Of a stretch of 64,000 nt of DNA, positions 42,066 to 50,208 are shown piece by piece. The stretch's first letter is position 1; each line of letters starts with the position of its first letter. The stretch spans positions 3,756,001 to 3,820,000 of the forward strand of contig CP119325.1 in NCBI GenBank assembly GCA_029202525.1, read 5' to 3'. The notes beneath the pieces were generated by a model, which saw only the letters and a program-made list of their open reading frames with translations, made no database searches and was not told the DNA's origin. The DNA comes from Candidatus Pseudomonas phytovorans. Its GTDB lineage: Bacteria; Pseudomonadota; Gammaproteobacteria; Pseudomonadales; Pseudomonadaceae. Made by a program: the position numbers and the translations under genes.

Positions 42066-43253
42066 TCAAGCGCTGGGCAGGTTCAAGACCCGCTTGGCGA
42101 TGACATTCAACTGCACCTCCGACGAACCGCCGGAAATGGTCAGGGCATAGCTGTTGAGCCAGCCACGGGTAATCGCCAGTTCCTGGCTGCTGAACGGCTC
42201 GCCTTCAAGGCCCAGCGCGCGGTAGCCAAGGGCATCGAGGAGAATCTCGAACTTGTCGCGTTCCTGCTCGGTGTGCACCAGCTTCATGATCGCCATGATT
42301 GCGCTGGTATCCAGGCCAGCCCTGGCCTCCTCGCCCATGCGCTGCACGGTCAGGTTGTAGGCATGTTCATTCATTGCGCAGGCCTGGGCGCGAGCCCGCA
42401 GGGCCTGATCGGCAGGCGCGTGGCTGTCGGGCAGGTAGCGTTCGATCAACGGCAGCAGGTGAAAGTGCGTGGGCAGGCTGAACTCGCCGAACTTGGACAT
42501 GGCCTTGCGCTCGTGCTGCAGCAGGCTCTTGCCCAGGTTCCAGCCACCGTTGAGCGGCCCGATCAGCTGGCTTTGCGGCACACGCACGTTATCGAAGAAC
42601 ACCTGGCAAAAAGCCGACTTGCCGCTGATCAAGTCAATCGGCGCGACGGTCACCCCGGGGCTTTTCATGTCCAGCACGATCAGGCTGATCCCCTGATGCT
42701 TGGGTGCTTTGGGATCAGTGCGCACCAGCGCGTACATCCAGTCGGACTTGTCGCCGTAGGAGGTCCAGATTTTGGTGCCGTTGATCACGAAGTCATCGCC
42801 ATCGGCCACCGCCGAGGTCTTCAGGCTGGCAAGGTCGGAACCGGCATTGGGCTCGGAGAAGCCCTGGCACCAGCGCACTTCGCCACGACACATCGGCGGC
42901 AGCAGCGCCTGTTTCTGCGCTTCGCTACCGAACTCAAGCAGCACCGGGCCGAGCATCCAGATGCCCAGGTTGATCTGCGCCGGTCGACATTTGAGCCGGC
43001 GCAGCTCGCTTTCCAGCACCGCGTTGTGCTCGGTGCTCAACCCGCCACCGCCATATTCGCTCGGCCATTGCGGGCAGAACCAGCCCTTGTCACGCATACG
43101 CTCGAACCAGAGACGGGCGTCTTCGTTGGGAAAGTCTACCTGACGGCCACCCCAGACGATTTCGCCGTCGGGGGTGGCCGTGCGCAGCGATGGCGGGCAA
43201 TTGGCTTCCAGCCATTGGCGCGTCGCTTGCCTGAATTGCTCGATTGCGCTCAT
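42066..43253 (-). CDS. acyl-CoA dehydrogenase subunit
   Basis: 395-residue acyl-CoA dehydrogenase with WPSEYGGGGLS, GFSEPNAGSDLASLKT, INGTKIWTS, FFDNVRVPQSQLIG and C-terminal SGGSSEVQLNVIAKRVLNL. FAD-binding residues look intact. The GGSSEVQ segment replaces the YEGT motif, so the catalytic base position must be internal. It starts 54 bp after the chsE2-like stop, the widest gap in this operon. Partner of the gene at 40898; desaturation of the C24 side-chain CoA ester is inferred. Confidence 0.86.
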   Translation of the reverse strand: MSAIEQFRQATRQWLEANCPPSLRTATPDGEIVWGGRQVDFPNEDARLWFERMRDKGWFCPQWPSEYGGGGLSTEHNAVLESELRRLKCRPAQINLGIWMLGPVLLEFGSEAQKQALLPPMCRGEVRWCQGFSEPNAGSDLASLKTSAVADGDDFVINGTKIWTSYGDKSDWMYALVRTDPKAPKHQGISLIVLDMKSPGVTVAPIDLISGKSAFCQVFFDNVRVPQSQLIGPLNGGWNLGKSLLQHERKAMSKFGEFSLPTHFHLLPLIERYLPDSHAPADQALRARAQACAMNEHAYNLTVQRMGEEARAGLDTSAIMAIMKLVHTEQERDKFEILLDALGYRALGLEGEPFSSQELAITRGWLNSYALTISGGSSEVQLNVIAKRVLNLPSA

Positions 43254-43307
43254 TCTTTCACCTGAAAGGGACGTTATTGTTATTCGCTTCAAGGGTACAA
43301 CGGTGAA

Positions 43308-44477
43308 TCAGCGTTGCGTGCGCGGCATGCCCAGGCCGAACTGGGCGATCAACTCTCGCTGGATTTCATTGGTACCGCCGCCGAAGGTCAGGTTCACCGA
43401 GGCGCGCACTTCATACTCCAGCTCGCCGAGCAGATACGCCGCCGCAGAACCTGCCCGCGTCAGGCCGCTGGCACCGACGATGGCCGACAGCTTGCGCAGG
43501 ATCTCGATCGCCGATTCCGAGCCGTAGACCTTGGTCGTCGAGGCCAGCGCGACGTCGACGCGGTCACGCTCAAGGTCGGCGGCAATACGGAAGTTGATCA
43601 GACGCATGGCTTCGAGCCGGGCATAACACTCGGCCAGATCGCGCCGCACCCAGGCATGGTCGGTAGCACGTTTGCCCTGCTCATCGGCACACCGTGCCCA
43701 CAGGTAAACCCGGCTGAACAGGCTGACGACTTTGTCCGACCAGGCACCCAGGCCCAGGCGCTCGTGGTTGAGCTGTGCGGTGATGAGTTTCCAGCCACCG
43801 TGCAGTTCGCCCACCAGCATCTCCCCGGGCACCCGCACGTTATCGTAATACGTGGCGGCCGTGGGGTTTCCGGAGGTCGGGATCAGCGTACTGGAGAAGC
43901 CTTCGGCCTGGGTATCGAGAATCAGGATCGAGATGCCCTTGTGCCGCGCCTGTTCGGGGTCGGTACGGGCCGCCAGCCAGATGTAGTCGGCCGAGTCGGC
44001 GCCCGAGGTCCACAATTTGCTGCCGTTGACCAGAAAGCCGTCGGCGTCCTGGCGCGCGGTGGTTTTCAGCACGGCCAGGTCGCTGCCGGCACTGGCTTCG
44101 GAATAGCCAATGGCAAAGTTGATCTCGCCGGCGGCAATGCCGGGCAGGAATTTGTCTTTTTGCAGCGCCGAGCCGTGGGCCATCAGGGCCGGGCCCACGG
44201 TGCTGATGGTCACGAACGGCAGCGGTGCGCCGGCGATGTTGGCTTCTTCGAAGAAGATCAATTGCTCGGTGGCCGCGTAACCCTGGCCGCCATAGGCCTT
44301 CGGCCAGCCAACCGCCAGCCAGCCGTCACGGCCGATCTGGGCAATGGTGCGGCGAAACAGCTCGCCACCTTCGGTGCCACGCATCTGCTCGCGCAGTTCG
44401 GGGGTCATCAGGTTCTGGAAATAGTCCCGGACCTTGAGCCTCAGGGCATGCTGTTCGGGGGTGAGATCGACGAACAT
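43308..44477 (-). CDS. chsE2: ChsE2-like (FadE29) acyl-CoA dehydrogenase
   Basis: 389 residues closely resembling mycobacterial ChsE2: FVDLTPEQHALRLKVRDYF, GRDGWLAVGWPKAYGGQG, FEEANIAGAPLPFVTISTVGP (in parts), GYSEASAGSDLAVLKTTA, ATYYDNVRVPGEMLVGE and QLNHERLGLG. With ChsE1 (46077) it should form the alpha2beta2 enzyme that desaturates the three-carbon (C22) steroid side-chain CoA ester. AAGGAG seven bases before the ATG. Lies 10 bp after the ltp2 stop. Confidence 0.9.
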   Translation of the reverse strand: MFVDLTPEQHALRLKVRDYFQNLMTPELREQMRGTEGGELFRRTIAQIGRDGWLAVGWPKAYGGQGYAATEQLIFFEEANIAGAPLPFVTISTVGPALMAHGSALQKDKFLPGIAAGEINFAIGYSEASAGSDLAVLKTTARQDADGFLVNGSKLWTSGADSADYIWLAARTDPEQARHKGISILILDTQAEGFSSTLIPTSGNPTAATYYDNVRVPGEMLVGELHGGWKLITAQLNHERLGLGAWSDKVVSLFSRVYLWARCADEQGKRATDHAWVRRDLAECYARLEAMRLINFRIAADLERDRVDVALASTTKVYGSESAIEILRKLSAIVGASGLTRAGSAAAYLLGELEYEVRASVNLTFGGGTNEIQRELIAQFGLGMPRTQR

Positions 44478-44487
44478 GGGACGCTCC

Positions 44488-45666
44488 TTATACCGCGCCG
44501 AGAATCAGGCCGCTGGTAGGCACGCCGGTTCCGGCGGTCACCAACACGTTTTCGACACTGTCCACCTGGTTGGCCGCCGTACCCCGAACCTGGCGCACGG
44601 CTTCGGCGATGCCGTTCATGCCGTGGATGTAGGCTTCGCCCAGTTGCCCGCCGTGGGTGTTGATTGGCAGTTTGCCGCCACGGGCATGGTGCCCGGCACG
44701 GATGAATTCCTTGGCCTCACCGCGCCGGGCAAAGCCGAACTCTTCCAGTTGCGGCAGTACGAAGGGCGTGAAGTGGTCGTAGATCACGGCGGTTTGCAAC
44801 GCGTCCGGGCCCAGGCCCGACTGGCTGTACAGCTCTTTGGCGACCACACCCATTTCCGGCAACCCGGTGATGTCGTCGCGGTAGTAGGAGGTCATCACCT
44901 GTTGCCCGGCGCTGATGCCCTGCGAGCCGGCCTTGATGATGACCGGCTTTTGCCTGAGGTCTCTGGCCCGCTCGGCCGAGGTGATCACCATCGCCACCGC
45001 GCCATCGGACTCCTGGCAGCAGTCGAGCAGGTGCAACGGCTCGCAGATCCAGCGCGAGGCCTGGTGTTCTTCAAGGGTGATCGGCTTGCCGTAGAAAAAT
45101 GCCTGGGGGTTGGTGGCGGCAAAATCGCGCACTGCCACCGCCACCCGGCCGAAGTCCTCGGAGGTAGCACCGTAGGTGTGCATGTAGCGCTGGGCAAACA
45201 TGCCGACCCAGGCCGCCGGGGTGTGAAAACCGTGGGGCATGTACCAGCCGTAATTGACGTTCTCGAAGGTCGGCGTCGAGGCAAAGCCGTAGCTGCCGGT
45301 GCCGAAACGGTACCAGGAGCGTTCGTTCATCGCCCGATAGACCACCACTACTTTAGCCACCCCGGTGGCCACCGCCATTGCCGCGTGCATCACCGGCCCG
45401 CAGGCGGCGCCACCACCGTGGGGTACCTGGGAGAAGAACTTGACGTCCTTGCAACCCAGCAGGCGGGCAATTTCGTACTCCGGGACCTTATCGACCGAAT
45501 AGGAACTGAAACCTTCGACTTCGCTGGGGTCAATTCCGGCGTCCTTGAGCGCCGCCAGTGTCGCTTCCATGGCCAGGCGCAGTTCGGTGCGCCCGGAGTT
45601 CTTGGAAAACTCGGTCGCGCCCAGCCCTGCAATGGCGGCGCGCCCGGAAATCGACGAATTGGTCAT
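44488..45666 (-). CDS. ltp2: Ltp2-type SCP-x aldolase (steroid side-chain retro-aldolase)
   Basis: 392-residue SCP-x thiolase-fold protein: AIAGLGATEFSKNSGRTELRLA (in part), FFSQVPHGGGAACGPVMHAA, ENVNYGWYMPHGFHTPAAW, SGLGPDALQTAVIYDHFTPFVL (in part) and INTHGGQLGEAYIHGMNG. In the known system Ltp2 with the DUF35 domain of ChsH2 cleaves the 17-hydroxy C22 CoA ester to androstenedione and propionyl-CoA. The Tyr residues implicated in that chemistry lie in the conserved VIYDHF region. Flanked by chsH1 and chsE2 as in the mycobacterial igr operon. Confidence 0.92.
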   Translation of the reverse strand: MTNSSISGRAAIAGLGATEFSKNSGRTELRLAMEATLAALKDAGIDPSEVEGFSSYSVDKVPEYEIARLLGCKDVKFFSQVPHGGGAACGPVMHAAMAVATGVAKVVVVYRAMNERSWYRFGTGSYGFASTPTFENVNYGWYMPHGFHTPAAWVGMFAQRYMHTYGATSEDFGRVAVAVRDFAATNPQAFFYGKPITLEEHQASRWICEPLHLLDCCQESDGAVAMVITSAERARDLRQKPVIIKAGSQGISAGQQVMTSYYRDDITGLPEMGVVAKELYSQSGLGPDALQTAVIYDHFTPFVLPQLEEFGFARRGEAKEFIRAGHHARGGKLPINTHGGQLGEAYIHGMNGIAEAVRQVRGTAANQVDSVENVLVTAGTGVPTSGLILGAV

Positions 45667-45685
45667 CTGTGTTGTCTCCCGCGAA

Positions 45686-46105
45686 TCAAGGCAGAACCAG
45701 CGCGACCGTGCCGGTCACGTGATTGCCCATGGAGTTTTTGCCCTTGAGGGTCACTTCCAGGCTGCGCGTAGCGGCATCCTGATGGGTCACTTCGCCGCTG
45801 AAGGTCATGCTGTCGCCGGGGTAGTTCGGCGCACCCAGTTTGATTTTCAGCGAACGGAACTGCACCTGCGGGCCGCTCCACTGTTCGATGAAGCGTTGCA
45901 CCAGGCCGTTGGTGGTCAGGATGTTCATGAAGATATGGGGCGAACCCAGCTCGCGCGCCGCGTCCAGGTCATGGTGGCCGGGAAAGTAGTCGCGTGTGGC
46001 TATCGCCCCACCGGCAATCAGGCCGACCGTGATCGGTATCGTCAGCTCGGGCAGTTGCTCGCCGGGGCGCACGTCTTCAAAGCGCTTGGTGTTCATCGAG
46101 GTCAT
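45686..46105 (-). CDS. chsH1: ChsH1-type MaoC hydratase subunit
   Basis: 139-residue hot-dog protein: EQLPELTIPITVGLIAGGAIATRDYFPGHHDLDAAREL (in parts), GSPHIFMNILTTNGLV and GAPNYPGDSMTFSGEV. The conserved Asp/His hydratase pair lies in the DYFPGHHD segment. With the MaoC half of ChsH2 it should form the heteromeric hydratase for the C22 enoyl-CoA. The ATG at 46105 is inside the chsE1 end (29-bp overlap); MNTKR at 46096 is an alternative. Confidence 0.9.
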   Translation of the reverse strand: MTSMNTKRFEDVRPGEQLPELTIPITVGLIAGGAIATRDYFPGHHDLDAARELGSPHIFMNILTTNGLVQRFIEQWSGPQVQFRSLKIKLGAPNYPGDSMTFSGEVTHQDAATRSLEVTLKGKNSMGNHVTGTVALVLP

Positions 46106-47210
46106 ATTTCCATCCCAAGGTAGTGTTATCGCTCAACCAGTCGCCGAGACGCTCCAGGATCATCGACGACCCGCCCAATGCGCTGCTCAGGGCGCGGCTC
46201 CAGTAGAGAAAGCGATGGATCGGATACGTCAGGTCGACGCCGATGCCGCCATGCACATGCTGTGCGGTGTGGCCGATGCGGTGCCCGGCTTCGCACGCCA
46301 GGTACGCGGTGGCCAAAGCTTGCGAAGGGGCCGGCAGACCGGCGTCGAGGCGGTAGCACAATTGCCACAGGGCACTGCGCAACACCTCCAGGTGCACATG
46401 GGTGTCGGCCATGCTCATTTGCACGGCCTGGAAGCTGCCAATGCAGCGGCCGAACTGCTGACGCTCACTGACATAGGCCACGGTGCGGTGCACCTGCTCG
46501 GCGCTGACGCCCAGCTGCAAGGCCGCCAGAGAGGCAATCGCACGCGGTGCAAGCCAGTCCAGGGCGGCAGCAGGCAGCACCTGCTGATTGCTCAGGGTGA
46601 CGCCGCGCAAGCTCAGGTCGGCAAAGCCTTCGCCGTGGGTCATGACCCCCGCTACATGGCTGATGCCTGACTGACGCAGGTCCACCAGGACCAGCCGTGG
46701 TTGCCCCATCACCCGGGCCAACACCAGCGCTGCCACCGACTGCTCGGCCAGGGCCAGCGCCGCAACCCGGCCGTCGAGGCGCCATCCGCCCTCTTCTGCG
46801 CTGGCCTCAAGCTCGATGCCGCGCACCGTGTTCAGGCCATCGAGGCTCAAGGTCAGCAAGCCTGTGCCTGCAACAGCCTGTTCCACCCACGGCGCCAGCG
46901 ACTTGTCGCCGAACTCGGCGAGGGTGGTCGCGGCCAATTGGTGACGCCACAACGGCACTTGCGCCAGGGCGCCGCCCTGGGCATCGAGGATCTGCACCAG
47001 CTCGGTCATGCCCAGCCCGCTGCCACCGGCCACCTCGGGAATGGCCAGGGCATGCAGGCCGGTTTGTACGCAGCTGTGCCACAGGTCTTGCATATAGGCC
47101 TGCCCGCTGAGGTCCCAGTCACGCAGGCGCTCGTCGGTGCAGTAGTCGCTCATCAGGCTGCCGGCCATTTCGGCAATGGCACGCTGGTCTTCGCTGAGTT
47201 CAAAATCCAT
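46077..47210 (-). CDS. chsE1: ChsE1-like (FadE28) acyl-CoA dehydrogenase
   Basis: 377 residues: DFELSEDQRAIAEMAGSLM, GGSGLGMTELVQIL, RQQFGRCIGSFQAVQMSMAD, HVHGGIGVDLTYPIHRFLYW. Its FAD/substrate regions are more degenerate than in ChsE2, as expected for the partner chain of a heterotetramer. It is flanked by chsH2 (10 bp upstream) and chsH1 (29-bp overlap), the same set as the mycobacterial chsE1-chsE2-chsH1-chsH2-ltp2 group. AAGGAGG precedes the ATG. Confidence 0.88.
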   Translation of the reverse strand: MDFELSEDQRAIAEMAGSLMSDYCTDERLRDWDLSGQAYMQDLWHSCVQTGLHALAIPEVAGGSGLGMTELVQILDAQGGALAQVPLWRHQLAATTLAEFGDKSLAPWVEQAVAGTGLLTLSLDGLNTVRGIELEASAEEGGWRLDGRVAALALAEQSVAALVLARVMGQPRLVLVDLRQSGISHVAGVMTHGEGFADLSLRGVTLSNQQVLPAAALDWLAPRAIASLAALQLGVSAEQVHRTVAYVSERQQFGRCIGSFQAVQMSMADTHVHLEVLRSALWQLCYRLDAGLPAPSQALATAYLACEAGHRIGHTAQHVHGGIGVDLTYPIHRFLYWSRALSSALGGSSMILERLGDWLSDNTTLGWKYDLDEHQAL

Positions 47211-47219
47211 GGTGCCTCC

Positions 47220-48197
47220 TTACTCTGCCGCAGGACGGAACATCGGCAGCGCCAGGTCGTCGTCGAAGGTCTGGAACTCGACCTCCACACGCTGGCCGAT
47301 GCTGATGTCTTCAGGTTTGACGCCAACCAGGCCGGCGATCAGGCGCACGCCTTCGTCCAGTTCGATCAGGCCGATCGGGTTGGGGTGATCGAACGGTGCC
47401 ACTTGTGGGTAGTGCATCACCACGAAGGAGTACAACCGGCCCTTGCCGCTGACCTGCCGGGTGTCCCAGTCGAAGCAATGGCACTCGATGCACACCGGTG
47501 CTGGCGGATGGCGCAAGGTGCTGCACTGCGTACAGCGCTGGATCAACAGCTTGCCTTCCTTGCAGCCGTCCCAGAAAAACCGCGTGTCGTCGCTGACACC
47601 CGGCGCCGGACGCTTGGCCTGTAACGGTTCGGCCACGGGCTGGGGCGGCGCCTGGACCTTGTGCACGTTGGCCGGGCGGAACTTGAATACCCGGAACAAC
47701 AGCTCGCCGACTTTTTCGTCGCCCGTGGCCTGCTGCGAGAAGTAACTCATGACCAGGGTGACAAAAAATCCGGTGCCAAGGCCGGTGGTTTTTTCCTCGC
47801 CGACCGAGTCCAGGCGCGTGGTGTAGTACAGCTTTTCGCCCAGGCGCAGGTTGCGCTCGAAGGTCAGTTCAGAATTCACCGCCACCACCGACGGATAGCC
47901 GTAGCTTTCGATCAGGCCGAGCACTTCATAAGGGTTTTCGCGGGTCGAGCCGGGTGCGTAGTTATTGATGTGAAAGCCTTCCATGCACCAGATCTGCAGC
48001 ATGGGTGGCGGCGCGATGATGCCGTCATTGCAGCTGTTTGCAGCTGCCACGGGGTCGGTGTAGAGCGGGTTTTCAAGGCCTATGACTTCGCACCACTGGC
48101 GAATCATGGGCGCGTTGACGTCGTCCCAGGCGTTCACGCGACCGTACTCGCGCCCTACCAGGGCGCGCACTTTGGATAGCAATTCTGGATCAGCCAA
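47220..48197 (-). CDS. chsH2: ChsH2-type MaoC-DUF35 fusion hydratase/aldolase partner
   Basis: About 325 residues. N-terminal MaoC-like domain (~1-170: WCEVIGLENPLYTDPVAA, IIAPPPMLQIWCMEG) then a DUF35 domain from ~190 with zinc-ribbon Cys (RCTQC and VCIEC) and OB fold. The MaoC part pairs with ChsH1; the DUF35 part binds Ltp2. No ATG fits: TTG at 48197, with CAGGAG seven bases upstream, is my choice; a TTG at 48218 would add seven residues. Domain order is opposite to the fusion at 22801. Confidence 0.9.
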   Translation of the reverse strand: MADPELLSKVRALVGREYGRVNAWDDVNAPMIRQWCEVIGLENPLYTDPVAAANSCNDGIIAPPPMLQIWCMEGFHINNYAPGSTRENPYEVLGLIESYGYPSVVAVNSELTFERNLRLGEKLYYTTRLDSVGEEKTTGLGTGFFVTLVMSYFSQQATGDEKVGELLFRVFKFRPANVHKVQAPPQPVAEPLQAKRPAPGVSDDTRFFWDGCKEGKLLIQRCTQCSTLRHPPAPVCIECHCFDWDTRQVSGKGRLYSFVVMHYPQVAPFDHPNPIGLIELDEGVRLIAGLVGVKPEDISIGQRVEVEFQTFDDDLALPMFRPAAE

Positions 48198-48253
48198 GTT
48201 CGTCTCCTGCGTGTTCAAAGCGGCGCCCGCAACGCAACGCCGACGTGGGTCGA

Positions 48254-49039
48254 TCAGTGCGGGGCAGCCTGCGCCGCACCGAGATAAGCCGGGCGTTCAC
48301 CACCGCCATGCAGCAACAGGTTGCAACCGCTGGCGTAGGTGGCGAGCGGTGAAGCGATATAGAGGCAGGCGTTGCCGATGTCCTCGGGTGCCGCCATGCG
48401 CCCGGCCGGGATACCGGCGCTGACCGCAGCGATGCCTTGCTCGTCGCCATAGTGCAGGTGGGCAAGCTCGGTGCGTACCAGGCCCGGGCTTACCGCCACC
48501 ACCCGCACCTTGGGCGCCCACTCCGCTGCCAGCGACTGCACCAGGGCCAGCACGCCGGCCTTGGCTGCGCCGTACGCTGCCGTGCCCGGCGAGGCGCGCA
48601 GGCCGCTGATGCTGCCAATAAACACGATGCAACCGCCGTCGGCCTGGGCCTGCATCATCAGGTTGGCTTGCTGGGCGACATTGAGCGGCGCAATCAGGTT
48701 GAGGCGGATGATCCCCTCATGAAAACGCGGCGAGGCGCTGGCGGCTTCGGCCGAGGGGCTGCCGCCGGCGTTGTTGATCAGCACATCAAGGCGCCCGTAA
48801 GCGAGGCGGATGTTGTCGAACAGGGCTTGCAAGGAAGCCTGGTCGCGCACATCGGCGGCAATGAAGTCCGCCTGCGCCTGCGCCACGCTCGGCAATTGCT
48901 CGGGCAGGTTGCGCCCACACACGACCACCTTGGCCCCTGCGGCCAGAAAGCTGCGGGCAATGCCGGCGCCAATGCCCTTGGTTCCACCGGTGACCAATAC
49001 CACCTTGCCGTTGTAATCCAGCCCCGAGTGACCACTCAT
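48254..49039 (-). CDS. short-chain dehydrogenase/reductase
   Basis: 261-residue SDR: TGGTKGIGAGIARSF, VLINNAGGSPSAE, FIGSISGLRASPG, catalytic AAYGAAKAG, SPGLVRTELAHLHYGDE. The first gene of the side-chain operon; GAGGAG eight bases upstream of the ATG. It may oxidise a ring hydroxyl or the side-chain hydroxyacyl-CoA. Its C-terminus (LLHGGGERPAYLG) differs from other SDRs in the window. Confidence 0.86.
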   Translation of the reverse strand: MSGHSGLDYNGKVVLVTGGTKGIGAGIARSFLAAGAKVVVCGRNLPEQLPSVAQAQADFIAADVRDQASLQALFDNIRLAYGRLDVLINNAGGSPSAEAASASPRFHEGIIRLNLIAPLNVAQQANLMMQAQADGGCIVFIGSISGLRASPGTAAYGAAKAGVLALVQSLAAEWAPKVRVVAVSPGLVRTELAHLHYGDEQGIAAVSAGIPAGRMAAPEDIGNACLYIASPLATYASGCNLLLHGGGERPAYLGAAQAAPH

Positions 49040-49097
49040 GGCACGCTCCTCATGCTTGTGTTGAGGGCCACTCTAGGGACAAAACCGCTCGGCCACG

Positions 49098-49113
49098 TCG
49101 TCTGAACGGACGA
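49098..49113. promoter_or_regulatory. shared regulon dyad box between divergent SDR operon and enoyl-CoA hydratase gene
   Basis: TCGTCT-gaac-GGACGA on the plus strand, nearly a perfect palindrome, so both directions read well. 75 bp before the plus-strand ATG at 49189 (-10-like ACAAT ends 26 bp after the box) and 58 bp before the minus-strand ATG at 49039 (TAGAGT 26 bp after the box). Confidence 0.7.
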
Positions 49114-49188
49114 TGAAGCGCGGCGCCACGCTGGCAACAATCCGCGCAATGGCGCCCGCTCTGCGGTGCCTACTGCCAGAGGTCGATC

Positions 49189-49974
49189 ATGTCCGATTCA
49201 CTTACCGCGCCGGTGCTGCTGGAATACCCGGCGCCAGGTGTCGCCCTGGTGCGGCTCAACCGCCCGCACGCCACCAATGCCCTGAGCCTGGAGTTGCAGG
49301 CACTGCTGTCTCGCTACTTCAGTGAGCTGGGGAGCAACCCTGATGTGCGCTGCATTCTGCTGACCGGCGGCGACAAGGTGTTTGCCGCAGGGGGCGATAT
49401 CAACAGCCTGGCCGGGGTGGGCCCGATTGATATCTATCAGCGCCATACCGAGCGGGTCTGGGCGTCGATCCAGCACTGCCCCAAGCCAGTGATCGCGGCG
49501 GTGTGCGGTTACGCGTATGGCGGTGGCTGCGAGCTGGCGATGCTCGCCGATATCATTGTTGCCGGGCAGAGTGCACGCTTCTGCCAGCCGGAGATCCGGA
49601 TCGGAATCATGCCCGGGATTGGCGGCACCCAGCGCTTGGTGCGAGCGGTAGGCAAGGCCAAGGCGATGCGGATGGCGCTGACCGGTCAGCCGATAACGGC
49701 TGAGGAGGCCTGGATTTCAGGGCTGGTCAGTGAAGTTGTGGCCGATGACCAGGTGCTCGATCACGGCTTGAAATTGGCCCAGGTGGTTGCAGCAATGCCG
49801 CCGTTGGCTGCCGAGCAGATCAAAGAGGTGATTCTTGCGGGGATGGACGCGCCGCTGGAGGCGGGTTTGGCGCTGGAGCGCAAAGCCAATGCGCTGCTGT
49901 TTGCTTCACGCGATCAGAAAGAAGGCATGCAGGCGTTTATTGAAAAGCGGCCTGCCCGGTTCGAAGGGCACTGA
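49189..49974 (+). CDS. enoyl-CoA hydratase
   Basis: 261-residue canonical crotonase: GVALVRLNRPHATNALS, KVFAAGGDINSLAG, CGYAYGGGCELAMLADIIVAG (in part; first catalytic Glu in GGGCEL), and CQPEIRIGIMPGIGGTQRL (second Glu in PEIRIG). Both catalytic glutamates are present, so a true 2-enoyl-CoA hydratase is likely, unlike the specialised crotonases of the ipd operon. AGAGG is seven bases before the ATG. It is a monocistron divergent from the side-chain operon and ends at a REP element; beta-oxidation of the side chain or of HIP fragments are both possible. Confidence 0.9.
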   Translation: MSDSLTAPVLLEYPAPGVALVRLNRPHATNALSLELQALLSRYFSELGSNPDVRCILLTGGDKVFAAGGDINSLAGVGPIDIYQRHTERVWASIQHCPKPVIAAVCGYAYGGGCELAMLADIIVAGQSARFCQPEIRIGIMPGIGGTQRLVRAVGKAKAMRMALTGQPITAEEAWISGLVSEVVADDQVLDHGLKLAQVVAAMPPLAAEQIKEVILAGMDAPLEAGLALERKANALLFASRDQKEGMQAFIEKRPARFEGH

Positions 49975-50041
49975 GGCCGGCCCAGCCCGAACAAGCGCAC
50001 CAGGGGCCCTGCGCCCAGCCCTGCGGAGGGACACCGCGATC

Positions 50042-50130
50042 TCTGTGGGAGCGGGCTTGCCCCGCGAAGCAGGCACCGCGCTGGATGGCACGGGCTTCGC
50101 CCGTGTTCGCGGGACAAGCCCGCTCCCACA
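50042..50130. repeat. REP-type inverted repeat pair
   Basis: CTGTGGGAGCGGGCTTGCCC starts at 50042 and its inverted copy ends at 50130; arms of about 26 bp flank a second small hairpin (acgggcttcgcccgt). GGAGCGGGCTTG(N)CCCGCGA is a hallmark of Pseudomonas REP elements. It lies between convergent genes and probably serves as transcript 3' end for both. Confidence 0.88.
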
Positions 50131-50208
50131 GTGATCATGCAAGTTTTTAGTTTCTGAGCTAGACAGTTGCTCCCTTGACGATGGATGACCAAACATTCTG
50201 TGCAAAAT

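Noticed and set aside
40388..42103. 571-codon plus-strand ORF opposite the CoA ligase and acyl-CoA dehydrogenase genes
   Set aside because: Same reason: antisense shadow of well-supported genes.
50042..50130. Inverted repeats as a possible insertion-sequence terminus or CRISPR-like unit
   Set aside because: The arms are typical Pseudomonas REP sequences, present as a single pair with no transposase and no spaced repeat series.
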